Assembly (NCBI GenBank): GCA_014526335.1
Contig: JACTAT010000035.1
Coordinates: forward strand, 4,889,399 to 4,953,398
Length of the DNA stretch: 64,000 nucleotides
Direction of reading: 5' to 3'
Source: Chrysaora quinquecirrha
Taxonomy: Eukaryota; Cnidaria; Scyphozoa; Semaeostomeae; Pelagiidae
In this document: in pieces, positions 25,401-34,802 of the stretch
Layout of the letters: each line of letters begins with the position of its first letter
How positions within the stretch are numbered: the stretch's first letter is position 1
Program-made: the position numbers and the translations under genes
The notes under the pieces: model-generated
Told to the model about the DNA's origin: nothing
What the model saw: only the letters and a program-made list of their open reading frames with translations
Database searches by the model: none

Positions 25401-28400
25401 CGTAGACTACGACGAATGTAATTAGTCTAACCTTATTAGACAAGTCCCACTTTCGAAAACAGCAACAACAACATTCAAGTGATTTCTACGTTCTTTGTAT
25501 TAGGACACAATTATCGGACAGAATTTAAAGTGAACGTCAGCTTAGTCAAAGTTCTTTGGTTATAACTGAAAGTCGTATTGACATGATTCATTTAATCATT
25601 AATAATGTTTGACTACTCATGCTACTCTATGATTCATTCCATAAAACAGAGGTCAGTCATAACGTGCTGCTATATTGTACCCGCTAAAGCTTCACAGCAT
25701 TGAATTTTCCATTGAGAAAAAATCGATTAGTCTTGCTGTGTAAAATCAAACCATATATTTGCGGTTAAAAGTTTTTTCTTTTCTTAATTCAGCAACCTTG
25801 GATGCAAAGCCTTGGCAATCACTTTCAATAAAAAAGATCGAGAATGATTTAAATAAATCACATAATTTAATGCATTTTGCAGTGTGTGGCGATGGGATGT
25901 CCAGGGTGCGCTCAATAGATTGGTTTTTTTAATCTACTGAAATTGATATTCGTTTGGTTTTTTGGGTGTTTGCTACAGCAGGCTATTATTAATTCATATG
26001 TGTTGTTCATGTTGTCACAACAATCGCATTATTACTCACATCATTTTCCACGCTAGCGAATCTATACGCACTTCTGTGGTGGATACGTAGACTTATTACC
26101 TGAGTCGCAGTTATCGCTATTGAAATGAATCGCCTAGACGCTCTACTGAATCGGCTGCCGAATAGGGCTCGTATATTTTGCTAGTCTAATATTTTGCTGT
26201 GACAATGCAACGAACCAGCCTCGTTTCCACGGGGAACAACTTTTGTTCCGCCAGTCCCAGATAATGTCCGTAATATTATGAGTCCCAGTTTGAGCGATCT
26301 CGGTTGGGTGTAGTCTCGGTCTGGTGAGCGATAACTGGGACTCAGGTGTTATAGTCTAGTGGATACGCACTTCTGTGTTGGTATATTTTGCATACTGTTG
26401 TTGTAGTTTTTGCGTACTCGTAGCTACTGTGGTGGATATACATTACTGTGGTAGGTTTTATGCTTGGTGTGGTGGGTTATAATGCCTGATGTGATGTATG
26501 GATAAGCACTACTGTGGTGGATACGCAATACTGTGGTGATATTTCTTGCATACTGTTGTGGTATTTTTTGCGTTCTGTGGTAGATAAGCACTACTGTGAT
26601 GGGATATTATGCATGCATAGTATTTTTGCGTACAATATCCACCAGAGAATGCACAAAATTTCCATCACATCTTGAAAGAACTAGGCTATTATTGAAAGAG
26701 TGTGTATGAAGGGTGAAAAAGAAATAGTGAAAGAATTAGTATCAATCGCTGGGATCTTAGCCTCTTTATTTTCTCTACTCATCTACCTAAAAGAATTAGT
26801 ACGTTAGGCTGCAGGCGAAAAGACTGAAAAGTTCTCATAAAACCAAAAACACAGGTGTACTGATGTTACAAGAACATAATGCGGTATATGTTTTTTTAAA
26901 CTTCGCGCGGTTGCGATAATGGAAGTTCTGAAAACGAACGGGTAGTGCGATATTGCTGCCGCTGTAGATTTGGTTTTCGCTCTTGTATTTATTTTGCTGA
27001 GTTAAGGTGGTTAAGGTACCGTGTCACTGTGCTTTCTGACGTCAGTATATGTTGATGTAATCAATAAGTTTTCACTTCTTTATGTAAGCACATGCGCTTG
27101 CAATTCAGAAATTTATACTGGCCACCAGTTCATTGAAAATAAACAATTTTTTGCATTCATTATGTAAAAGAATAATTATTCTTTCCTTTAATTCGTGGCT
27201 TCCGTGATAAATTGAACGTTGGTCTATCAAACCACTATGTTTTCCTATAGCAGAAACGATCGAAATATCACGTACGAAAGATTAATTTTGAAACATTAGT
27301 TAGATAGAATTGAAGAAAGAGTCGAGGTTTAATCAAGCTGACTCATGGTGTCAGGAGCTCAGCTTGGCCAGGGTTCGAGCCCAGCTACGGTAGCGTCACA
27401 GCCAGTGTAGAGATCTTGATTACTTGACCTACTACTGAGATCCTAGCGACTAGCGCTAAAACATCAATTCACCTTCACCAGAATTGTCGGGTGGTGCGAG
27501 CGGGTCGATCGAACACTTGCAATCTGCTAATCAAGCAAAATGCGTGACCGTTTGGCCACATCACCATTGCTCGTCGAGCATATTTTGCTTAATACAAGCA
27601 TAAATTTTTTTCAGTTTTCAAAAAAAATGCTAAGCGGATTCTGCATGTCAAGGAGTCAAGCAAATTTTGAAGATGTGGCCAGACGGTCAAACATTGCTTG
27701 TAAAGCAAATCTCAAATGTTTGACCAACAGTCTTTGATCGTTTGCAAGGGTTGGCTTAAATATATCATTGTGGGTTCGATTCCCAAGAAAGGTTGGATTC
27801 ACCATGGAGAGTGAGGAAAGAGATTCCATTCTTTGCAATTCCAGGCCACAACCAGAAGAACGATGCGATGTGGTCATGGAGATGGTGCGCAGTTATGTAT
27901 GTGGAGGGCTGTTAGGAGAAGTGTGGAGAGTGGTGAATGAGAAGATGAGGGGTTTCATAAATGCTATGGAGGATGAGCAGTAATCTAGAGGGATATCTTT
28001 GATTTTATTATGAGTACTGTAGAGGACTGGTGTGGAATCCTTGTGTATTATCTTGGGTAATGATAGTGTAGATTGCAATGACGCTAGAACTGCACAGGAG
28101 CAGTTGTTCTGCAGGTGTCTATCGAGTGATCATGTCCATTCTTCTTACAAAAGCTTTACTCGAAATTCTTTTGAGCTCTGATGATGAAGATTTCCTTATA
28201 CCCTGAATTATTTCCTTATTTATTCTACTATGGGTTACAGAAAATGAAAGGAAATTTTCGTTTTCCTTTTGGATCAAACAGAGTGATTTCAACGTAAAGC
28301 TGATTAATCACAGTTTTTTGACATCCAAGCGGAAATTTGGATTTTTTTATCGATAAGTTTATAAGTTAGATGATATGACATCATCGATATCCGCTTAGTT

Positions 28401-28564
28401 ATGTTATCTTGTTACTTATCTATTGCATTATTTCAAACCCGTCTTTTCTCCTGGAAGTTTGTGATTTTAGTAGAATCAGCATGAACAGCGTCACGCGCTC
28501 ATATGTAGCTAGAATGTACGCATGTATGATGATGATGATGATGATAGTGATGACGATGATGATA

Positions 28565-28639
<75 letters not shown>

Positions 28640-31600
28640 GTTACACTCATTTTTTTTATAAGAAACCGCTTATAAGAAAATATAAATGCCTTTTTTCTAA
28701 AAATCAAGAATCTCTTCTATATTGGCTAGGAATTAAAAAATAAAGCTAAGAAAATATTTTGTTTTTAAAGACAGCTTTCTGTTTAACTGATGTGCTTACG
28801 TAAAAATAATCCCCAAAAACTGTTATACTTAGAGTTAATTGCGGAAAATGTCTTTTGACTGCTAAGAACATGATACTTCACATTAAAGACGTATTTCACA
28901 AATTTTGTGAATTTTCGATTTCAAAGTTAAGAAACTCTGCAAGAAACTTAAGCTACTGTATACCAATAGTAAAAAGTTAAGAAACCCTACTATATGGCTC
29001 AGAGCATAGTTTCTTATAAAAAAAAAATTGAGTGTAGTTCCACTTCTAAGGAAAGTGATTTGCCCCTCGATTGGCGCGTCGTGAACGGGATTAATTTGCA
29101 CGGAAATTTGGGGGGTCTAATTAGAATCCAGCACCTCATTAGCCGACCTTTACTACCATCTAGACTTATTGCACGAGTCGTAGTTATTGCTATTGAGACT
29201 ATGCTGGACGCTCAAACTCTGAGAAAACAAACAGCTGTATGTTTGTTACTGTTGTTGTTGTTGCCGTTTGCGAAGAGTGGGACTCAGGTGATAAGTCTAG
29301 CTGCCATCCAAAATTAATTGTTGTTTTAATGGCGACAGCGCAGCAATACCATTGAGTTCAATGAGCATTATTGAGCGAATGTGGTGTTTAGGGAGCTGGG
29401 AACGAATCTACAACTTTTGTAGCGAGTTAAGCCTAAAAAACTCTGAAGGAAACAGCAGTTGAGTTGTTGATGTTGTGAATGTTGCCTTGTTTATGAAGAG
29501 TTGAGGAAATGCAGTTACTAGGCTTAGCTAAACTAGGAGACATGTCGCGCATGACATTGAGGTCTCCTCATTGTCTCCTAGATTAACCAACCCTGAAACT
29601 TTGTAGCGCGCGACAAAATTTGTAGCAAGAGAAAGGCAAATATTTTTGGAGAAATATTTCAGAGAAACATGCAAATGAATCATAGGGCTGGTCACTCATA
29701 CGCTTAGCCAACCTGATAGAAACACCGAATGCAGTGTCGCGCGCGACATGTCTCCTAGTTTAGCCCTAGCCATAGCTTATAAGTCGACTGATAAATGGAA
29801 TGAAAACGATAACCAGCAAGCAGGCAGTCAATGAACTAAAGAGTCACAACTGCGAATACGATTTTAGATAAAATAATCGAATTTGTCCGCTCTTTCAATA
29901 GGCGTAGAGGCACCGATTTTCAGATAACTTAGGCCCATCACAGCGGCTGTCCGTGTCCATTGATATCTATGTAACCATGGCAATCAAATGGAAAGCCGCG
30001 CGAAACTACTTCAGTCAAGACTACAGCTAAATCACATAAGAGCAAAGTGTTGTAAACAAATAAAAATAGCCCAAGGCTAGTCGGCGCGGTGCTTTTGTTA
30101 AGAAACATTTTCATAAATATTATTGTTAGCGACCCTGCTATGCTGTCTTGAAGCGCTGCTGTAATCTCACGATTGATTTTTGTTTCTCAGTTACAACCAT
30201 AGTGATCTTCTCATCTTTCGAAAAATTTCTCAACAAGCAACACGTCCCTGCGTCATTGATAGCAAACTGCAAATCTTTGATGTCCTGGTGAAAATTATAA
30301 CATGCTTCGTGTTACGGTTAGCGGCAAATAGCTTCACCGCTCTACCGCTCAACTCTGCTTAAGGCTACTTAATTACCTTATAAAACACGAAGCTAACTCG
30401 TTATAGAAGTACCGCAACCTTTAGTGACTACAACAGCCATTGAATTAACTAGACTTATAACGCGAGTCGTAGTTCGCGCTCCTTTAGGCCAATCAGGTAG
30501 ATATCGAACAACCATTCAATTAACTAGACTTCTTACGTGAGTCGTAGTTTTCGTTTCTTTAGGCCAATCAGGTAGATAGGCCTTGCAGAGCAACAGGCAA
30601 CTATTAGCATTCGGTCACCAAGTTTAATTTTCCACGCTGATGGTTCTTGAGGTTGCTGAATGTTGCCGCTGCTGCCTGTGAAAAGTTGGACTTTCGTAAT
30701 GGGTCTCCTGTTTGACGAAATTGATGGCCTATTGAACTAGGCTAAAAGGCTAAAGCACTACTCTGAAGTTGTTGCTGCTGTCATGGCTTGTTAGGGTTTT
30801 TCGTTGAGAAGGTTGGAAGACAGCAAGACCCACGCGATTGTGGTATTATACATGCCTAGGAAACATAACATAACATAATTCATTGCTTTCATTTGAGTAA
30901 TTGTTCTTAAACTTATATCTTCATTTGCGTAACAAAAAGCCTGGAATTGCTGGCAGGTGCACCTCTGTGTGAAAAACAATCCAAAAAGACAGTGAACCAA
31001 TGACTTTGTTTTTGAACCTGGTTATAAAAGAGGCTTTTTGAGTTGGGTTTTGGAATAAAAAAATTGTCGGGTTCGTTTATGCAATAAAAAGATAAATATT
31101 TGAAGCGAGAAATAGGTCAGAACAATAGGTCTTCGTTTTTGTTTGGAGTTTGGAAACCGACTTTGTTGATTGACTGGACATTTAACCGAGATAACTGTAC
31201 TATAGACGATTTACAACTGGCCTAAGGTATCGAATTGCTTGCAGCACTTAGACTCACTACACCAATCTCTAGTTTACGCTCCCCTTATTTTGATTTGTCA
31301 CTCCACACTGAGCGACTGTAAAAATCAACAACAACAACATCGAACAAAGTAGTGGACCCTATGTAATGAGTCTATGCAGCGCTGCCGCCACCTTAAGTTG
31401 TTGTTGTTGTAGAGAGACAGCTTAAACTGGTATCTCAATTGCAGCGAAATATTGTTGTAGGTAGTCTAGATTCAATGAAATGCAGCTTCGACTCTTGTAG
31501 TGAGTCGAGTGTCGTCACAATCGTTTCCCAACAAGTCACAAATCTCCGACTTAATTCTTTAAGACCTTAGACAGACTGAAACTTAAAGAGCAGCTTTATA

Positions 31601-34600
31601 GCATAACGTAGAGATTAATGTACCTCTCTTTCCCACTGCATAAATTTGGTACAGTAGTTGCTTTGCACATGACGCATGGATACTCTGGCTAAAAAATGTG
31701 CATTTTTTGTTCCACAAATACACTAAAACGTGTCCTTTACTTTTCTGAAATTCAATGAAACTGAGACGAAGTTAAGTGCAGCAATCCACCGTTATGCTTC
31801 TGCTATGAGCCACGTAAAAATTCATTTTAAGGGCCTAAGCTACAAGTAGGCCTCATTCTTGGCCTACAGTCATGGACAAAGATATTGGAACTGAACTCGA
31901 AAATATATTAAATTAAAACCTCGCTATTCTCACCCCCATCCAATAATTTTGTCCATTAAGATTGTAGTGTTTCCAAACTTTCGCCCCTCAGCCGTAGTGT
32001 ATATCAGTGTGTTTTAGTCTTAATGTTTGGTCTCTTTTCCAGGTTATGGACACATTGCCCCAAAAACAGAAGCAGGACGACTTGTGTGCATTCTGTACGC
32101 TTTATTTGGGATACCTCTCACGGGTTATTTTCTACGGACTGTTGGTAACGAGTTAACTAATGTATTGGCGTATTCTATAAAATATTGGGAAAGACGACTT
32201 CATAATAGAGAGGCGGAAAAGATCGAAATGAAAAGCGCCATTACCGCCAGTTTATTGGCGTTGCTTATGTTATTTCTTGGTGGCGGAATTTTCACAGGGA
32301 CAGAACATTGGACGTATCTCGACTCGTTTTATTTTTGTTTTATTTCCTTGACTACAATTGGCTTTGGTGATCTAGTACCAGGCCTAAACAAACACGAAGT
32401 CGGTAACACTGGCGTAAGTCTAGTCGTCGAGCTGGCTGCGCTTATTTATTACGTCATCGGTCTGTCCGTAATGTCCGGTGTAATTTTATCAATTAGTAAC
32501 CTTATCGAGGAAAAAACGAAGAAATTCGACGTTGCGGATCCAATGGATGCAATTAGAAACCTTCGAATTGAGAACTTGAATACTAAAGCTATGAAAAAGC
32601 TTGGTTACAAAGGTAACGAATGGGCCTCTGGACGAAATGACGCATTATAATTTGAATACGAGGCGAGGCACAATAGTGCCAGACGATAAAATCCCGAGAC
32701 GAGTAAGCAAGTTATTCGACGAAGCTCAAAAGAGTAGTCGGTTGAATACGAACACGATCGGAATACCGCCGATGTTACCGAATGGTACGATAACGAGGAA
32801 AGTCAAGCCGAAAGACGGTGACGAAGATGGAGACGAAAATGAATTTGTTAACGATGGTAATGGTGATAACCAAGAAAAAATGACGAAGACACTACAGAAG
32901 TCGATGGCTCGACAAACAAAGCAACGGCTAATGGTTTAGCAGTCAGCAACAGTGTGGTAAGTTAAGTTTTGTTATTGTTCTTCAATCATTTCTGATCTAG
33001 ACTTATTACACGAGTCTCAGTTCCGCTCATAAAATCTAAACCAACAACAACAGCAATTTGCCACACTGAGCAGCTTTGTGACTACAACAACAATTAAAGA
33101 TGGTAGCTGCGATAACTGGTGTAATAAGTCTATTCCTCGGCTAACGCCATCTTCTGGGCCTAAGTGGTTTAACAGAACAATCAAGTCTCGATAAATGATA
33201 ATGCATCTTCAAACTTTATACGCTTATGCACTACCAACTGAGCAACCAACCAGTGCTTTTCACGAGTCGAGGTGAAGGTGAAACGAGTGAATTTTGCACC
33301 AGTCGCTAGGACCTCAGAACTCAAACGAGACCTCTACCCTGGCTGTGACGTTACCGTGACTGGGAGTCGAACCCCGAACTGACTAGGCTCCTGACACCAC
33401 AAGCTTCCCGACGCCACAAATTAACTGGATAAGAGCTCGACGCCACAGTATCTTCAAATACCAGGCGTAAGATCACTCGTGTGGTCATCGTTCGTAGCAT
33501 TACATACAGAGAGACTATCCAAGTCAACAACATGCAAGAGCTTGGATTCCCGTGGGAGGGTCAATTCGGAGCAAAATATTGCTAGACGTGAAAGGACTGC
33601 AAATTCAAATTCTGAGATGGAGAAGCCTTACAAGAATATAAGCGTGGAAAATTTTCAAAAAGTCAATTTTGAACCAATTTTCAGGAAATATCAGCGTGGA
33701 AAAATTTCAAAAGCCAATTTTTAAGTTGTAAGCCTGGATATTTGAAATGACTGACATTAAACATGTTTTGATTTCTGTCTAACTCTATTTCTTTGGTCAT
33801 TCACCTAATAATGTATGCACTTTATATCCCTTGTCAGGAGCTAGGAGTTGGGGGTCTGGAGCGCAGGCTAGCTGATGACGTAATAACATTATTTGCTCTT
33901 TAGGTCTCGCTTTGTAGCAACTGATAGACTAATGCATGTGGCTAGCGCTAATGACAGTTTACTTGCTCGAATTTGCATAATATATTACTGAGAAAGTATA
34001 AATGCACAAATGCCTAGCAAATAATGCTAAAAAAAAGAAATGGGAACTGGCATTTTAGGCCCAAACATAAACTGGACAAGGAATGGATTGCGCACCCAAA
34101 TCCTTTCACTATTGCACTAAATCTTTCACAATTGCATTAAATCTTCTCACCATTGCATTGCTCTATGCATACAATCAAATTTCAAAGATATCATCAAAAT
34201 AGTTGCAAATAATAAATGTTTTTTACCTTGTTTCAGATTGTTGATGTTGACATCAGTCCTGTTCCTTCGCGACGCCCTTCGAGCAGCCGGCCTAGCTCTG
34301 CAGCCACGCTCAGAAGGATGTCCAACAAAATTGCTCCAGCAAAAGAATCAAAATTACCAGATGATAGACCCAACATTTCACGAAACAACGAAAACAAAAA
34401 TGGAATAAATTTGGTTCAAAAGAACCTCCTGACCAGCCAGCTAAATTGACTAAAAGATCTTCGAAGTCAAATTTCAGTAGGAACAATGAAATAGGTTTAC
34501 CATCAGAGATATTTGCATCATCGTTACATAGAAAACCTCGTAGGGTCCTGGAACGAGCCTCGAGTGACTCGCATACGGACGAGATTGAATATAACGAAAT

Positions 34601-34802
34601 AATGGAAGAAATTTTATCAGAACAAATGCATTCCGGCAAGAATGACTGCAGCAGGAATGCCAAGAAAAATCCGGTAAGGTCTCCAACGCCGGAATTTCTA
34701 TCATTGACTAAGCAATTATCAAATGACTCAGAAAGTGCTGAACATAATAATGATCATCGGACAACCAGAGGGTATAACGATAGTTCTGGGTCTAATTGCT
34801 GA
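16475..34802 (+). CDS. Two-pore-domain (K2P/KCNK) potassium channel
   Basis: Exons are 16475-16784, 32043-32956 and 34237-34802, with GT-AG introns and matching phases. The protein (596 residues after correction) forms background K+ leak channels as a dimer in the plasma membrane. M1 is at 13-32. An extracellular cap loop carries N-glycosylation site N57-I-T. Pore 1 is TTIGYGH (101-107), followed by M2, M3 near 170-187, pore 2 TTIGFGD (207-213) and M4 near 228-252. His107 directly after GYG matches the proton-sensing His of TASK channels. The first intron splits the first Gly codon of GYG, a position known to be conserved in K2P genes. The long Ser/Asn/acidic cytoplasmic tail crosses three apparent indels: one extra base in about 32600-32648, one A short at 32875-32880 and one A short at 34396-34400. 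The subfamily is not certain; TASK-like is an inference from pore 1. Confidence 0.9.
21284..21372. repeat. Short tandem array with TTTTGGCGCC core
   Basis: Five degenerate units of about 15-21 bases contain TTTTGGCGCC or near variants, alternating with ATTAAAG. Isolated TTTTTGGCGCG-type motifs occur again near 21970 and 19265. Confidence 0.7.
21571..22085. mobile_element. MITE family C, long variant with internal insertion
   Basis: Starts TAGACTGATTACCTGAGTCG and ends AATAAGTCTA. The segment 21880-22085 (CGGCTGCCGAA onward) closely matches 26148-26358, and the left end matches 26088 onward. About 240 bases (roughly 21640-21880) are extra here and absent from the 26088 copy. Confidence 0.7.
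23415..23908. repeat. Foldback element with nested hairpin
   Basis: ACCTTTTCGAAGAGGTCT and TTTTTCTGGAAAATGG at the left (23417-23470) pair with CCATTTTCCAGAAAAA and AGACCTCTTTGAAAAGGT at the right (23858-23906). A separate tight hairpin lies at 23769-23820, with arms GCCTACGCGT and ACGCGTAGGC and inner GTCTGGGT pairing. Confidence 0.7.
25296..25429. mobile_element. MITE family C, intact, 9-bp target duplication
   Basis: Ends are TAGACTTCTTACATACC and AATTAGTCTA. The nonamer ACCTTATTA is present on both sides (25287-25295 and 25430-25438). The interior resembles the 15268 copy, including ACTACGACGAATGTAAT. Confidence 0.85.
26046..26640. repeat. Family D GTGGTGG-rich element interrupted by a family C MITE
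   Basis: The left end CCACGCTAGCGAATCTATAC is followed by repeats of CTGTGGTGGATA, TTTTTGCGTAC and TGTGGTGGGTTATAATGC. The same vocabulary and the GATTCGCTAGCG end recur at 55984-56562 and 60990-61578. A family C element occupies 26088-26358. Confidence 0.75.
26088..26358. mobile_element. MITE family C nested in family D, 9-bp target duplication
   Basis: The element runs from TAGACTTATTACC to ATAGTCTA. The family D nonamer GTGGATACG stands directly before it (26079-26087) and is repeated directly after it (26359-26367), so the host repeat was split by this insertion. Confidence 0.85.
27315..27490 (+). repeat. tRNA-derived SINE, family 1
   Basis: B box GGTTCGAGCCC at 27372-27382, with AGCTGACTCATGGTGTCAGG before it and CTAGCGACTAGCGCTAAAA after it, matching the 7328 copy. 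Confidence 0.75.
27505..27755. repeat. Foldback family B copy
   Basis: Degenerate copy of the element with ends like CCAAACGATCAAACATTG. It contains CTCAAATGTTTGACCAACAG followed by TTTGATCGTTTG at the right end, and GACCGTTTGGCCAC near 27545. Confidence 0.65.
28526..28637. repeat. (GAT)n microsatellite
   Basis: More than 30 ATG/GAT units, almost perfect. Long poly-Met, poly-Asp and poly-Ile frames through it are artefacts. Confidence 0.95.
29161..29299. mobile_element. MITE family C copy
   Basis: TAGACTTATTGCACGAGTCG at the left, ATAAGTCTA at the right, with an internal GTTGTTGTTGTTGCCG tract. Flanks ACTACCATC and GCTGCCATC agree at seven of nine positions, consistent with an aged 9-bp target duplication. 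Confidence 0.75.
29525..29768. repeat. Foldback family A copy
   Basis: GCTAAACTAGGAGACATGTC at the left is inverted as GACATGTCTCCTAGTTTAGC at the right, with GCGCGCGAC next to both. Beyond the right end it shares ATAGCTTATAAGTCGACTGA with the 45887 copy, so the true unit may be longer. Confidence 0.8.
30438..30578. repeat. 74-bp tandem duplication
   Basis: Two units start at 30438 and 30512 with CCATT(G/C)AATTAACTAGACTT and end with AGGCCAATCAGGTAGATA. The unit carries a family C end (TAGACTT...GAGTCGTAGTT). Confidence 0.8.
31250..31374. mobile_element. MITE family C copy
   Basis: TAGACTCACTACACCAATC to TAATGAGTCTA, with internal CAACAACAACAAC. Flanking nonamers TGCAGCACT and TGCAGCGCT differ at one position, supporting a 9-bp duplication. 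Confidence 0.8.
32998..33132. mobile_element. MITE family C copy in the second K2P intron
   Basis: TAGACTTATTACACGAGTC to GTAATAAGTCTA. It has internal CAACAACAACAGC and CTACAACAACAA tracts. Its flanks do not form a clear duplication. Confidence 0.75.
33253..33460 (-). repeat. tRNA-derived SINE, family 1
   Basis: On the minus strand the B box reads GGTTCGACTCC (plus 33363-33373). CCAGTCGCTAGGACCTCAG and GACACCACAAGCTTC (plus strand) match the inverse of the other copies. It lies in the second K2P intron. Confidence 0.7.

Larger units (their letters stand above)
16785..32042. other. First intron of the K2P gene (15.3 kb)
   Basis: The intron has no exon that I can support. It holds family C elements (21571, 25296, 26088, 29161, 31250), a family D element, family A (29525) and B (27505) copies, a SINE (27315), a hairpin element (23415), a GGCGCC-rich tandem array (21284) and a (GAT)n tract (28526). 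The stretch 16785-21280 is AT-rich and largely featureless apart from weak TGGCGCC palindromes near 19265. Confidence 0.75.

Noticed and set aside
28420..28743. Poly-Met, poly-Asp and poly-Ile reading frames
   Set aside because: They are translations of a (GAT)n microsatellite with no flanking coding signal.
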